Source: Martelella sp. NC20
GTDB lineage: Bacteria > Pseudomonadota > Alphaproteobacteria > Rhizobiales > Rhizobiaceae
Direction: 5' to 3'
Assembly: GCF_013459645.1 (NCBI RefSeq)
Contig: NZ_CP054861.1
Span: forward strand, 540,501-604,500
Length of the DNA: 64,000 nucleotides
Positions within the stretch are counted from its first letter, which is position 1. Every line of letters starts with the position of its first letter. The notes beneath the pieces are model-generated. The model was not told where the DNA came from. It worked only from the letters and a program-made list of their open reading frames with translations, and did no database searches. A program made the translations under genes and the position numbers. This document shows, piece by piece, positions 1 through 9,150 of this stretch.

Positions 1-413
1 GCCGTCAGGGTCAGCATTGGATAGAGCGGCTGCTGCTGAGCCCATGCCACGTAGAGATTGGCAATCGCCTGATCTGTCGCGTCGAAGATTTTCCAACCAT
101 GCGTCGAGGGGATTTGGGCGACGATCCCGCATCGACCGTAGATCGCACCCGATATCGGATACGCGATTGGGCATGCGTAGACACCCGGCCCCCAGGTAAA
201 TCCGGGGCTTGGCGACACATATAGGCCAACCGCCCCTTTGCTGTTGGGCCCCGGTGGATATCGGCCGCCATGCTTCGCCCCGGTGTATTTAATAACCGTT
301 CGGCTTTCATTCGGTCCCCGTCCCGGGGCGGCATTAGCTGCGTAGCCGATCGCGCTTGCCTGCGCGATTGCCGCCTCGATCTCCAGATCGACCGTTGTCG
401 GTTTTCCACTCAT
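1..413 (-). CDS. Unknown protein, N-terminal part, cut by window edge
   Basis: The reading frame opens at an ATG whose last bases form ATGA with the stop of the upstream gene at 410-1459, so the two are probably translationally coupled. It stays open for 137 codons and runs off the window. The visible part begins MSGKPTTVDLEIEAA and contains the stretches VIKYTGAKHGGRYPPGP, GLYVSPSP, TWGPGVYACP and SGAIYGRCGIVAQI. The spacing of these glycine/tyrosine-rich blocks loosely resembles the core of ADP-ribosyltransferase-like folds (a GxY strand followed by a WGxGVY turn), but no catalytic motif can be fixed, so this is speculation. No signal peptide or membrane segment is seen. The other frame on this strand gives an arginine-rich, composition-biased product and is a shadow. 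Confidence 0.6.
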   Translation of the reverse strand, partial: MSGKPTTVDLEIEAAIAQASAIGYAANAAPGRGPNESRTVIKYTGAKHGGRYPPGPNSKGAVGLYVSPSPGFTWGPGVYACPIAYPISGAIYGRCGIVAQIPSTHGWKIFDATDQAIANLYVAWAQQQPLYPMLTLT

Positions 414-1459
414 GGCTGAGTTCCATAGCGGGTTCGGATGCGTGACCAGACGTCACCTTGGCTACCGCCGGCACTCGTCGAAACGAGGGGTGTTGCAGTC
501 ATTGGACCGCTGGGTGGATGAAAGGTGGGATTGAGGCACCACGCAGGAAGGATGATCGGAACGGTCGCACCGGCGGCCACCATCGCGCTTGCCCCTTGCG
601 CAATTGCGAGATTTTGCTGGGTTGTCCCCATCACAGGCTGCTGGAAAACCGCACCGGTCGGAATGACAACCGGTGGATCCTCCAGCCCCTCCAGGATCAG
701 GCCGATGCCGAATTGGATGTCTTTCTCCCGCCATCCAATCGCTTGCTCGAGATGTGCGGCGGCGTCGAACTTGAGCTCGTGCATCGCGAAAAATTCACCA
801 AGGTCGCTGGACGACCCAAGACTGAAGCCGACCGCATGGGCGGCGATAACGCCTTTCTGCCGCCAAGAGACAATGCCCTCCTCGCCCTCATCCACTTTGA
901 ACCCGAGCGCCTCAGGACCGGCGACGACAATCTGATCAGACAGTCCTTCTGCGTTTGCTGCTTCGATGCCGGCCGCATAGAGCGCGTTTGCACCCCCGAT
1001 GTCCGGATCTGCGAGCTTGCCGAAGTACTGAGAGGGCGCTTCCAGGACCTGATCTATGGCCACCGGACGGCCGCCAATGATATACCGGCTCTTCGTCACG
1101 GGCTTGAATATGTCCAAGGGGGGCCTCTCGGACCTCCTCCTGTCAGGCTGGATGAGTCCGCCAAGTTTTTCGACCGTCGCAGCAAGCTCAGGGCTCGCTA
1201 CGAGAAGGTGCCACCATTCCCCTGGAACCCAGAGGAGATTGTCCGGAAGCGCCGTAGCCATGTATGCGGCACTTCTGAGAGAACGGCGCGCAATCAGGTC
1301 GAGCGTGAGTGCTAGAACACCTTCATCGGGATTCTCGACCGCGATCAGTGGGGGGCGGACTACTATGTGCGAAGGGTCTGCACTACGCTCTTTGAGCTTC
1401 GACAGCACGAAAGACGTCGCGGCCTCGTCCTCTCCAAGGTACCAGTACAAGACCGTCAT
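410..1459 (-). CDS. Unknown 349-residue protein, first gene of a two-gene cassette
   Basis: The protein begins MTVLYWYLGEDEAATSFVLSKLK. It has no recognisable domain, signal peptide or membrane helix. The N-terminal 120 residues are acidic and alpha/beta-like. The middle (about 120-270) is rich in Ala, Gly and Leu. The last 70 residues are rich in Pro, Thr and Ala (for example PAWCLNPTFHPPSGP). Its TGA overlaps the ATG of the next gene as ATGA, which indicates one operon. The pair sits at the end of accessory DNA rich in transposon remnants. A toxin-immunity, defence or effector pair is possible from this layout alone, but nothing in the sequence proves it. Confidence 0.65.
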   Translation of the reverse strand: MTVLYWYLGEDEAATSFVLSKLKERSADPSHIVVRPPLIAVENPDEGVLALTLDLIARRSLRSAAYMATALPDNLLWVPGEWWHLLVASPELAATVEKLGGLIQPDRRRSERPPLDIFKPVTKSRYIIGGRPVAIDQVLEAPSQYFGKLADPDIGGANALYAAGIEAANAEGLSDQIVVAGPEALGFKVDEGEEGIVSWRQKGVIAAHAVGFSLGSSSDLGEFFAMHELKFDAAAHLEQAIGWREKDIQFGIGLILEGLEDPPVVIPTGAVFQQPVMGTTQQNLAIAQGASAMVAAGATVPIILPAWCLNPTFHPPSGPMTATPLVSTSAGGSQGDVWSRIRTRYGTQP

Positions 1460-2116
1460 AGGGCTATCTCGGCCGATGACGCTTCATGAATTCCGGCAGC
1501 TGTTTTCATCTCAAATACCTCACTTCGACGATCGAACTACTTCACAAGGCATTTGGATCGTATGTCATTGAAGTAGGATCGACGAGCTAAAATTGAGCGT
1601 CGGGTTCAGACAGAAGCTGCCGTTCGACCGGTAGCGAACGAAAGTCGGGTTTGTCCCAGACCTCGTCCTTCAGGCCGGTCATCTTTCAGCTGCGGCGAAC
1701 GGCAGCTTTCAGGATTGTTGATCGACCCATCGAACGGCCGTGAAGGGGCGCATTCCTGACTGTCCGCTGCTCCATACAAGCTCAGCGGCCGCGCGTTATA
1801 GACAAAAAAGCGGAATTGTCTATAACTTGAATGGTTATTGCTGCGGTTCGGCAAAGCGCCATGATCTATATGGTTCCCCGACAGGCCGAGACCGCTGAAA
1901 GCGGTCATCCAACTCAGTTGCGAACTGGACGAAAGACTAGGTCTGCCCAGTTCTCCCGCAGGGATTTCGCAGGCCGAATTAAAGGGGTACCGGGCTGAGC
2001 CTACACCCGTTCTCTTGGTCACTTCGATTGCATCGCAGGCCTGCGCTGGTTGCGAAAGCACCAAACATTCTTCATTGTCCCGCCGTCGAGATTCGAAGGT
2101 AGATACAGGTGGGCTC
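1460..2116. other. Region without a supported gene
   Basis: No reading frame here has convincing protein composition or a good ribosome site. A 181-codon minus-strand frame at 1606-2151 is rich in Ser and Arg and overlaps the start of the metallophosphoesterase, so it was not accepted. The only clear structure is the inverted repeat at 1795-1826. Confidence 0.5.
1795..1826. repeat. Perfect 11-bp inverted repeat with 10-bp spacer
   Basis: The arms GTTATAGACAA and TTGTCTATAAC are exact reverse complements separated by ten bases. There is no T tract after it, so a terminator is unlikely. It could be an operator, a recombinase core site or a transposon-related site. It lies about 290 bp upstream of the metallophosphoesterase start. 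Confidence 0.6.
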
Positions 2117-2731
2117 GTGCGTTTTATCGGTGACATCCATGCAGACGGCACAGCTTATGCATCCGCAGTCGCCGGGGTTGATGAGAGCATTCAGGTCGGT
2201 GATCTCGAAATTGGGATTGCTCGGGAGGAAGACGTCAGAAAATGGCCCTGCCAACCTGGAAGCGGCCATCGCTTCATACGCGGCAACCATGACAACCCGT
2301 CCGTATGCCGAAATCATCCGCAATTCATTGAAAGCGGCGCCGAAGGCGACATGTTTTTCGTGAACGGGGCCTGGTCGATTGATCAGGACGATCGCGAGGA
2401 GAACAAGGACTGGTGGCCAGACGAAGAGCATAGTCAGAGAGATCTGGACCTGCTTTTCGAAGCCTGGTCCAACAGGCGGCCACGCGTCATGGTCTCGCAT
2501 GATTGTCCGTGGCGCGTCAGCCAGGAGCTCTTCCAAATCATTGATCCCTCGCCTGGTCCATCCCGCACGACGCGTGCGCTTCAGGCGATGCTTGACCGTC
2601 ATCAACCCGAGTTCTGGGTTTTCGGTCATTGGCACAAAAGGCGCGATCAGAAAATCGGGGCGACACGCTTCATATGCCTGGAACGAGGCGGCTGGATCGA
2701 TATCGACCTGACGGCCAAAACTGCGCCTTGA
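2117..2731 (+). CDS. Calcineurin-like metallophosphoesterase
   Basis: The protein carries the metal-binding motifs of the calcineurin-like phosphoesterase superfamily in order: GDIHAD (GDxH type) right at the N-terminus, VGDLE near residue 30, RGNHDNP (GNHD) near 57, MVSHD near 140 and FGHWHKR (GHxH) near 180. These ligate a dinuclear metal centre that hydrolyses phosphoesters; the substrate cannot be read from sequence. The GTG at 2117 was chosen because it places the first motif at residues 4-7, as is usual, and is preceded by an AGGTGGG ribosome site four bases upstream. The in-frame extension back to 2015 looks non-coding. Length is about 204 residues, compact and complete. No signal peptide. 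It lies among transposon remnants, so horizontal origin is likely. Confidence 0.85.
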   Translation: MRFIGDIHADGTAYASAVAGVDESIQVGDLEIGIAREEDVRKWPCQPGSGHRFIRGNHDNPSVCRNHPQFIESGAEGDMFFVNGAWSIDQDDREENKDWWPDEEHSQRDLDLLFEAWSNRRPRVMVSHDCPWRVSQELFQIIDPSPGPSRTTRALQAMLDRHQPEFWVFGHWHKRRDQKIGATRFICLERGGWIDIDLTAKTAP

Positions 2732-2761
2732 TGGGGTCCTCTTCACCATCGTTCCCAAACT

Positions 2762-2899
2762 GATGTGCGTTCACCACACCATGAGGGCGACGAACGACCC
2801 GACCTGTATATACTGCCACCGGAAACCTATGCGTTTGCCGAAGAGCTCCGCCTTTTCTACGTCGCATTGACCGCTGGGCTTAGAATCGCAGGTGGATGA
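2762..2899 (+). pseudogene. Remnant of UvrD/Rep-type helicase C-terminal region
   Basis: One frame reads DLYILPPETYAFAEELRLFYVALT and ends at a TGA at 2897. The EExRLFYVALT segment is the hallmark helicase motif VI region of superfamily 1 (UvrD/Rep/PcrA-like) proteins. Only about 45 codons survive, with no start codon and no other helicase motifs nearby, so this is a decayed fragment. Confidence 0.6.
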
Positions 2900-2989
2900 A
2901 AGTCAGCGGCAGGTCACAGCGCGCGAACAGATACGTTTTGGATCTATCGTCGGAGTCCCGATCTCACGGGGAAGAGTGGGGAGAAGAAT

Positions 2990-3304
2990 TCAATGCTCAA
3001 GGAGGGCCTCGCATGCCTGCGGCGTCAGATCCTTGGCGAAGTACATATCGAACTCGATATTCCAGGATGCCTGTGCAGCGCTGGCTGCCCGGCTAACACG
3101 CTGACGGGTGTCAGTGCCGAGATCCCCCATGATCATCAGATCAATATCCGAATGCTCGAGGAAGCTTCCTTCCACATATGAGCCGAACAGCCGATACTCC
3201 ACTCCGAGAGCATCGAGCTTTGCACGCAGTTCTGCCCAGGCCGCGTTTGCAGAGGCCAGATGGGCCTCGCGGCGTTGGAGCTGGATATGTTCAAAGCGCT
3301 TCAT
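2990..3304 (-). CDS. Small nucleotidyltransferase-domain protein (MNT-like)
   Basis: The 104-residue protein has the minimal nucleotidyltransferase signature: GSYVEGSFLEHSDIDLMIMG at about residues 41-60, giving the GS motif and the paired Asp residues (DxD) that bind the metal and NTP. Family knowledge: such small domains occur as antitoxins of HEPN toxins (MntA type) or as stand-alone enzymes. Here no HEPN partner is next to it; the neighbours are a helicase remnant and a dead tniQ-like gene. The N-terminal 35 residues are helical (EHIQLQRREAHLASANAAWAEL). No strong ribosome site was seen before the ATG. The gene looks intact but may be an orphan. Confidence 0.7.
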   Translation of the reverse strand: MKRFEHIQLQRREAHLASANAAWAELRAKLDALGVEYRLFGSYVEGSFLEHSDIDLMIMGDLGTDTRQRVSRAASAAQASWNIEFDMYFAKDLTPQACEALLEH

Positions 3305-3459
3305 GCCGCTCTCAGTTGGCGCGTCTGTACAATGCTACCGTTTTTTTGAAAATCATCGAGCCTTTCGGCAGCATCTTCACGAGCGCAGTAGCATGTCGTC
3401 CAGCTGAACCTCTATCTTTATACCCCATCGAATGATCCTGGACAGAAAACGGCTTCCGA

Positions 3460-4989
3460 TCACAAAATCTGCAAAGCTGCAGTTCTCAGCCACAAACTAC
3501 CGAAATCCCCGCCATCCGGTGCAAAGCGCTCGATCTTCTCTTTCTTGAGCTGCATTCGTAGCGCGTTGCTCGACCGCCCCGTTTCCTGCCTGAGAGTCGC
3601 AATCGTCACGAAACGACGATGGAATGCAGCGATATCTTCTTTCGTCATTCGCCATTGGTCTTACCGTGTTACCGGATGCCGAGAGCGTGTTGCCGGCGTG
3701 TGGCCAGCTTCGATCAGGGCAATAAACTCTCCATTGTGCCGAAGCCCGACAGCGCGTCCGAATTCGGAGGCCGACATTTCACCGACTGGCCGATCGTCCT
3801 GTGCCCGACCGAGCAGATCAAGCTCAGTCTTCTGAAGAACGACGTTGCGAAACCATGGCTTGCCCTCTCTCAACCCGACACGAAAATGTCCGGCGCCGAT
3901 CAGCTTCATCAGGCCACGCAATGACGTTCCGGTGCGCATGCGCGCATGCAGCAGGTCCACCCAGGCAGAATCATCTGCCGCGACGGGCGTCGCCCCGCGC
4001 GTGATCTTCTCCATCAATTTCACGCCATCTTCGCGGCGCCAGCACTTCCGGATTTCAGGGGAAGAAGCGAGTGGGATGAGAATATTCTCCTCCACCAAGG
4101 CTTCCAGCTCTGTGCGGGTCGCTCCCAGCACGTCGCGCATGGTCCTCAAAGAGACGACATCCGAGATCCGAGCCAGAACCGGGCGGGCGACCTCCGCCGA
4201 GAATGTGGTTCGGCGGTCCGGCAAAACCCCATTCGCATCGATCACTTCGGCATCGATGAGCAATTTCCGCATCAGCTCTGGCTCCGTACCGGCCTTACGG
4301 GCCGCCGTTGTCACGGAATGCAGTTTTCTCGTGGCGACATGTTCGCCAAGCAGATCAGTGCCGGGCTCGATAGGCCATGTGTCCAGAATGATTTCGCGGA
4401 AGATACGCCGAATTCGGTCGAAACCAGGATCTTTCAAGTGCTCATACGCCAACACGGAATAGATTTTTCCGAAAGCGCCGGATGGCTCTTCATAGCCGTC
4501 CTCCCCCACTGCCGCCAATTTTCGTATTGCGGGGCGGATCGTCGCCTCGCCGCGGCTCAACACCTCAAAACCAACCGCTCGTGCGGCCCTGTTCGGGCCG
4601 GAATTATCCGCAATCCCGGCTTGATCGAGCCTTAGCAGCCCGACACCAAAATTGTAGCACATGATGACGCTGGCCGAGAGTGGCTGATCCGCAAACCAGC
4701 TCGAATCCTTTCCGCTCTCCAACCTCTGATCCAGCCAAAGATCGTAGCCGGAGACTTCGATACGCAGGCGTTCAAACGCTCCGCGCCTGCTCTCTTCAAC
4801 AAGCCGCTCGAGCTGCAGACCTATATCGTTCCGTTGGGAAAAATGCGGTTCAGTCCATGCCATCGACGGATAGCGTATCGAGACCACCGAAAGTGCGGGT
4901 TGCGGACGATGCGGTCGGCTGGCGAAGGATTGGCATAGGTCCATCGCAAGCGCCACCGCATGGGTCAACATTGCCAGCATCAGGATCAT
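3460..4989 (-). pseudogene. TniQ-family protein, 3' part, interrupted by an in-frame stop
   Basis: A 442-codon frame ends at TAA 3661-3663, but the same frame continues without shift through DQWRMTKEDIAAFHRRF to a second stop at 3460. The continuation has normal protein character, so the TAA most likely replaced a CAA (Gln). The body resembles rhizobial TniQ-family proteins of Tn7/Tn5053-like transposons, with stretches such as YDLWLDQRLE, GAFGKIYSVLAYEH and LGATRTELEALVEENILIPL followed by a helix-turn-helix-like tail. The usual TniQ N-terminus and zinc-finger region are missing, and the first 40 residues look unrelated. The missing 5' part may be the fragment at 11826-12140 on the same strand. 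Family assignment is from remembered similarity. Confidence 0.55.
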
Positions 4990-5100
4990 GACGAGACAGC
5001 TCGTAAGCTGCTATTTCCCATCATGAACTTTTAAATCGGACTCAGCGCCCCCCGTACCGCGCTTGATGCCATCACGTAGAAACAGGAGGATTACCAGCGC

Positions 5101-6591
5101 TCAGCCGATAGATTTCACCAGCCGCTTCAGCCCCGGAAGGGCGGTCAGCGCCAGAAGCAGGACCGAGATCGTGATCATAACGGCGCTGCCTGGGCGCTGA
5201 AGAAAGATCATCGGATCGCCGCGCGACAGAAGCATGGCCCGGCGCAGATATTCTTCCATCATCGGCCCGAGGATGAAGCCGATCAGAAGCGGTGCTGGTT
5301 CGTAGCGGTAGAGCCTCAGCACATAACCGAGCACGCCGAAGCCGAGCATGGCCCAGACATCGAAGAGCGAATGGTCGAGGCTGTAGACGCCGATCGAGAT
5401 CAGCACGACGATGGTGGGATAGAGGAAGTAATGCGGGATGCGCAGCAGCCTGACCCAGATGCCGATCAGCGGAATGTTGAGCACCAGAAGGAAGAGGTTG
5501 CCGAACAGGAAGGAGACGATCAGGCCCCAGAACAGCGCCGGGTGATCTGAGATCAGGCGCGGCCCGGGGGTGACGCCGTGGATCATCAGCGCGCCGATCA
5601 TCAGCGCCATCGTCGTGGAGCCCGGTATGCCGAGTGTCAGGGTCGGGATGAAGGCGGTCTGGGCTGCGGCGTTGTTGGCCGATTCCGGCACCACCACGCC
5701 TTCGATGGCGCCCTTGCCGAAATTGGCGCGGTTAGGCGAGATGCGCTTTTCGATTGCGTAACCGATCGAGGAGGCGACCGTCTGGCCCGTACCCGGCAAT
5801 GTACCGAAGAAACTGCCGACAAGGCTGCCGCGAAGCGCCGGGCCGAAGCAACGCAGCCATTCGCCGCGCATCGGCAGGAAACTCTGCAAGGAGACTTTTT
5901 CCGTGGCATAGGAGGCGGATGCCCCGCGCGCGGAATACATCGCCTCCGACACGCCGAAGAGGCCCATGGCAACGACCACGAGATTGATGCCATCGCGCAG
6001 GTCCTGAACGCCGCCGGTAAAGCGCGTGGCGCCGCTGTTGACATCGACCCCGATCGTGCCGAGCAGCACGCCGAGGGTCACCATCATCACGCCCCTGAGC
6101 GTGCCGGAGCTTGAGACCACGGATGCCGCGACAAGGCCGAGCAGCATCACCGCGAAATAATCCGCCGGTTCCAGAAGAAGCGCGAAATCCGCGAGCAGCG
6201 GCGCAAGCGCGGCGATCACCAGAATGCCGAACACGCCGCCGAAGAAGGAGGCAAGCGCGGTCATCAGGAGCGCCACGCCCGCCCGACCTTCCCGCGCCAT
6301 CGGATATCCGTCGAGACAGGTGATCGAGGAAGACGGCGTGCCAGGAATATTGAGCAGGATCGAGGCGATCGAGCCGCCATACTCAGCGCCGTAATAGACG
6401 CCGGCCAGCATGACCAGCGCGGTTTCCGGCGGCAGGTAGAAGGAGACCGGCAGCAGCATGACGACGGCCGCCAGCGGACCAAGTCCGGGCAAAACGCCGA
6501 TGAAGGTGCCGAGAAACGTGCCGACAAAACAGTAGAGAAGGTTGGAAGCCGTGGTGGCGGTGGCAAAGCCGAGGGCGAGATTGTCGAGCAT
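5101..6591 (-). CDS. tctA: Tripartite tricarboxylate transporter, large membrane subunit TctA
   Basis: The 496-residue protein is the large permease of a TTT-family secondary transporter, which imports carboxylates captured by the periplasmic TctC protein. It is strongly hydrophobic with about 10-12 predicted helices. It has the TctA-type glycine/proline motifs, for example GVLPGLGPLAAVVMLLP near residue 40, a GGSIASILLNIPGTPSS block near 73-89 and a second copy-like LPGTGQTVASSIGY / LGIPGSTTMALMIGALMIHGVTPGP near 265-340. Length is normal for the family. It is the last gene of the operon; its ATG follows the tctB stop by three bases. The substrate is not evident. Confidence 0.93.
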   Translation of the reverse strand: MLDNLALGFATATTASNLLYCFVGTFLGTFIGVLPGLGPLAAVVMLLPVSFYLPPETALVMLAGVYYGAEYGGSIASILLNIPGTPSSSITCLDGYPMAREGRAGVALLMTALASFFGGVFGILVIAALAPLLADFALLLEPADYFAVMLLGLVAASVVSSSGTLRGVMMVTLGVLLGTIGVDVNSGATRFTGGVQDLRDGINLVVVAMGLFGVSEAMYSARGASASYATEKVSLQSFLPMRGEWLRCFGPALRGSLVGSFFGTLPGTGQTVASSIGYAIEKRISPNRANFGKGAIEGVVVPESANNAAAQTAFIPTLTLGIPGSTTMALMIGALMIHGVTPGPRLISDHPALFWGLIVSFLFGNLFLLVLNIPLIGIWVRLLRIPHYFLYPTIVVLISIGVYSLDHSLFDVWAMLGFGVLGYVLRLYRYEPAPLLIGFILGPMMEEYLRRAMLLSRGDPMIFLQRPGSAVMITISVLLLALTALPGLKRLVKSIG

Positions 6592-6594
6592 GGA

Positions 6595-7038
6595 TCAAAA
6601 TCCCCGAAAGGCTTCGAGCGGCAGCCTGAGACCGACAATGAAGACGAGCCAGACACCCAAAACCGCGCCAATGACAAGGCCGGCGCGCCTCCATGGAGAC
6701 AATGCACCGACGGCAAAGCTTGCAATCAGCACGCAGATGCCAGCGCCCGGCAGTACCCCGAAACGCGGTGTCACCAGCGCAAAACTTGCCACCGCGAGCG
6801 CGATTGGCACGACCGCTCGCCAGTCCACCTTCAGGTGTTCGGCCCCCGCCTTGATATCGCCGACAAGAGCGACGGCTGCAAGGATAGCGAGAATGCCGCC
6901 GGCTATCAGCGGAAAGGCGCCGGGACCCATGCGCCGCGGCGTGCCGAGGTCGAGCACCGTCAGCGAACCGACGATAAAGACGAGTGCGATTGCGCCGATG
7001 AGAAGCGTGCCCGCCTGTGCCGAAAGCCGCTTCAGCAT
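6595..7038 (-). CDS. tctB: Tripartite tricarboxylate transporter, small membrane subunit TctB
   Basis: The 147-residue protein has four predicted membrane helices (residues roughly 8-30, 40-58, 73-105 and 118-140). This is the architecture of the poorly conserved TctB subunit that partners TctA. Position between the BMP-family gene and tctA supports the assignment more than residue identity does. Its start overlaps the stop of the upstream gene by seven bases, consistent with translational coupling. Confidence 0.85.
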   Translation of the reverse strand: MLKRLSAQAGTLLIGAIALVFIVGSLTVLDLGTPRRMGPGAFPLIAGGILAILAAVALVGDIKAGAEHLKVDWRAVVPIALAVASFALVTPRFGVLPGAGICVLIASFAVGALSPWRRAGLVIGAVLGVWLVFIVGLRLPLEAFRGF

Positions 7039-7997
7039 CGCCCGTTTTCCTTTTCCAGATCGAATTCCCTGCCGTCATAGGCGGCAGAGACGGTGATGGC
7101 GCCGGAGCGAATGGCCTCTGCCGCAGCAGCGACCCTTTCCGCCACCGTTTCGGGAACGTCCGGCCTCAATGCGAGCGAGGCATAGTCGCCGTCACAAAGC
7201 CCCAGCGCAACCGGGCTTTGCGGCAAGCGTCCGGCTGCAACATCGGCAATGGCGCGTTCGACGCCGAGATCGATACGCGCGAGTGCGGAGGCGACAAACA
7301 CATCCGGCGCCAGCGCCGTCCAGTCGAGCGCGTTGCCGATCTGCAATGTGCCGGCTGCCCGGCAGGCATCAATCGCGCCCTGCCTGGCGCCGTTCAGCAT
7401 GGTGAAGATGATATCGGCCCCGGCGGCGATCTCGGCATCGGCCCATTTGCGGGTGATCGCATTGTCATCCTGCGAGCCGCAAAAAGCCGTCAGCACGTTG
7501 ACGTCAGGATCGGTCGCCTTCACCCCGTGGACAAAGGCGGCGCGGCCCTTGAGGCCCGGGCGAACGCGATGGCCGGAAAGATGGCCGACCGTGCCGGTCT
7601 TCGTCGTGAGCGCCGCCAGGCATCCGGCAAGATAGGCCGAATGCTCCTGCGCGACATCATAGCTTGCCAGATTTTTCGCATGGGCATGGCCCTGGACGAT
7701 GGCGAAGGGCTTGTCCGGCCAGTCGAGCGCGAGGACCGGCATGACCCGGTCTCCCTGCCCGCCGATGAAAACCAGCCCGTCGAAATCCGGCAGTATTCCG
7801 CCGAGGTTCTCCAGGATTGCGGCCGTGTCATAGGTAAGCCCGTCGACAATGCTGATCCGGGCCTTGCCTGCATGCGCTGCCTTGCGCGCACCGGCAAGAC
7901 CGCTGGCATTGAAGCCCGCATCGTCCGCCTCGCCGATGACGACAACGGCGATCTGCGGCAGATCTGATTTGTCCGCGGCTAACGGACTGACGCGCAT
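7032..7997 (-). CDS. BMP-family (PnrA/Med-like) protein without signal peptide
   Basis: The 321-residue protein has the fold signature of basic-membrane-protein family binding proteins: QIAVVVIGEADDAGFN near the N-terminus (usually GxxDxSFN), YDVAQEHSAYLAGCLAALTTKTGTVGHLSG in the middle, the KATDPDVNVL stretch, and AAGADIIFTMLNG with IGNALDW later. These proteins usually bind nucleosides or purines for ABC importers, or act as cytoplasmic Med-type regulators. Here no lipoprotein or Sec signal is present. The ATG at 7997 overlaps the TGA of tctC in TGATG, so it is tightly coupled to the transporter. No BMP-type ABC genes are near. It may be a cytoplasmic sensor or enzyme for the TctC substrate; that is inference. 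Confidence 0.8.
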   Translation of the reverse strand: MRVSPLAADKSDLPQIAVVVIGEADDAGFNASGLAGARKAAHAGKARISIVDGLTYDTAAILENLGGILPDFDGLVFIGGQGDRVMPVLALDWPDKPFAIVQGHAHAKNLASYDVAQEHSAYLAGCLAALTTKTGTVGHLSGHRVRPGLKGRAAFVHGVKATDPDVNVLTAFCGSQDDNAITRKWADAEIAAGADIIFTMLNGARQGAIDACRAAGTLQIGNALDWTALAPDVFVASALARIDLGVERAIADVAAGRLPQSPVALGLCDGDYASLALRPDVPETVAERVAAAAEAIRSGAITVSAAYDGREFDLEKENGRC

Positions 7998-8962
7998 CAC
8001 TGGTTCGCCTGTTTGACGAGCGGCTCCCATTCGGCAACGCCTTCCGCGACATAGTCGGTGAATTCCTCGCTCGTCATCTTGCCGCCGACAATGCCCCAGG
8101 TTTCGAACTGGGCGATAACCTCGTCGGAGGCGAGCGCCGTGTCGAGCGCATCTTGAAGCGTAGCGACGATTTCGGGATCGATCCCGGCCGAACCGGAAAT
8201 TCCGAGCCAGTTTTCCGCGACGATATCATAGCCGAGTTCGGCAAAGGTCGGGGTGTCGGGCAGGGTTTCGAGCCGTTCGGGCGAGGAGACGGCGAGCGGA
8301 ACTGCTGTACCCTCGGCAACGGCCGGCAGGTTCTGCGGCACGGCGTCGAAGATCACCGGAATGACGCCGGCGCGGAAATCAAGCCGCATGGGACCGGAGC
8401 CCTTATAGGGAATGTGCGAGAGTTCGACGCCTGCCTCGTTTTCAAAGGCGACGGCCACGACATGGCCCCAGGAGCCAACGCCGGACGAGCCGTAGTCGAG
8501 CATGCCGGGTTCGGCCTTGGCCTTTTCGACAAAGGCGGCCATGTCCGGCGTTTCAAGCGCGGGCGAGACGAACATGCCGAGATGGACGGCGCCGATATAG
8601 CCGATATGCGTGAAGTCTGTGACCGGATCATACGGCGTATCCGGGAAGCTCGTCGGCGCGACATTGAAGGGCGTCAGGTTGGAGAGCATCAACGTGTAGC
8701 CGTCATTGTCGGCATTCTTCAGCTCGGTTGCGGCGACCGTGCCGGCAGCGCCCGGCTTGTTCTCGACAACGAATTGCTGGCCAAGCTCGGCCCCGAGCTT
8801 CTCGGCGAGAAGGCGGGCGACGAGGTCGCTCGAACCGCCCGGCGGGAACGACACCAGGATACGGACGGGCCGCTCGGGATAATCGGCGGCAAGGGCGGCG
8901 GGTGCGAGAGCCGCAAGGGTTGTGGCGGCGAGGATCAGAGATTTCAGCGGTAGGACCGGCAT
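7997..8962 (-). CDS. tctC: Tripartite tricarboxylate transporter substrate-binding protein TctC
   Basis: The 321-residue protein starts with a clear Sec signal peptide (MPVLPLKSLILAATTLAAL, cleavage after ALAA) followed by YPERPVRILVSFPPGGSSDLVARL, the classical Bug/TctC entry motif. FVVENKPGAAG near residue 65 and the PYKGSGPMRLDFRAGVIPVIFD block near 180 are also typical. It binds a carboxylate in the periplasm and feeds TctAB. The start at 8962 was preferred over an upstream in-frame start because it begins the signal peptide and has GGAG seven bases upstream. It is first in its operon, with a 284-bp divergent spacer to the rpiR-type gene, which probably controls it. Confidence 0.93.
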   Translation of the reverse strand: MPVLPLKSLILAATTLAALAPAALAADYPERPVRILVSFPPGGSSDLVARLLAEKLGAELGQQFVVENKPGAAGTVAATELKNADNDGYTLMLSNLTPFNVAPTSFPDTPYDPVTDFTHIGYIGAVHLGMFVSPALETPDMAAFVEKAKAEPGMLDYGSSGVGSWGHVVAVAFENEAGVELSHIPYKGSGPMRLDFRAGVIPVIFDAVPQNLPAVAEGTAVPLAVSSPERLETLPDTPTFAELGYDIVAENWLGISGSAGIDPEIVATLQDALDTALASDEVIAQFETWGIVGGKMTSEEFTDYVAEGVAEWEPLVKQANQ

Positions 8963-9031
8963 GTCGGAACTCCAGTTTCTGCTGGCTTGGATCGGGGCGG
9001 ATGCATTGACGAAATTCAAGTTCCAGAAAAA

Positions 9032-9045
9032 GAAACTACAGTTTC
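9032..9045. promoter_or_regulatory. Candidate operator: GAAACT-AC-AGTTTC dyad
   Basis: A perfect 6+6 inverted repeat lies in the divergent spacer between tctC and the rpiR-type gene. A lone half-site of the same sequence (GAAACT on the minus strand, at about 8969-8974) overlaps the tctC leader. RpiR regulators bind short palindromes in such spacers, so this is a reasonable operator candidate. No footprint evidence is available from sequence. Confidence 0.4.
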
Positions 9046-9120
9046 ATGAGCGACGCAAGCAAAAAATAGGCATATATAAATACTGTCTATTTATTGTGCA
9101 TTTTGGTTTTGTCTTGGGCA

Positions 9121-9150
9121 CCGGGATTGGTGAAAAGCTCGCCAATCCGG
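9121..9150. repeat. Imperfect inverted repeat in tctC/rpiR spacer
   Basis: GATTGG and CCAATC arms, extended by CCGG on the outer sides, are separated by about 11 bases. It lies about 100 bp upstream of the rpiR-type start and could be a second regulator site or a leader hairpin. Confidence 0.35.

Noticed and set aside
11..409. 132-codon minus-strand frame at the window start
   Set aside because: Arg/Ser-rich; the frame starting from the ATGA overlap at 413 gives a far more protein-like product.
1606..2151. 181-codon minus-strand frame
   Set aside because: Ser/Arg-rich composition, no ribosome site, and overlaps the metallophosphoesterase start.
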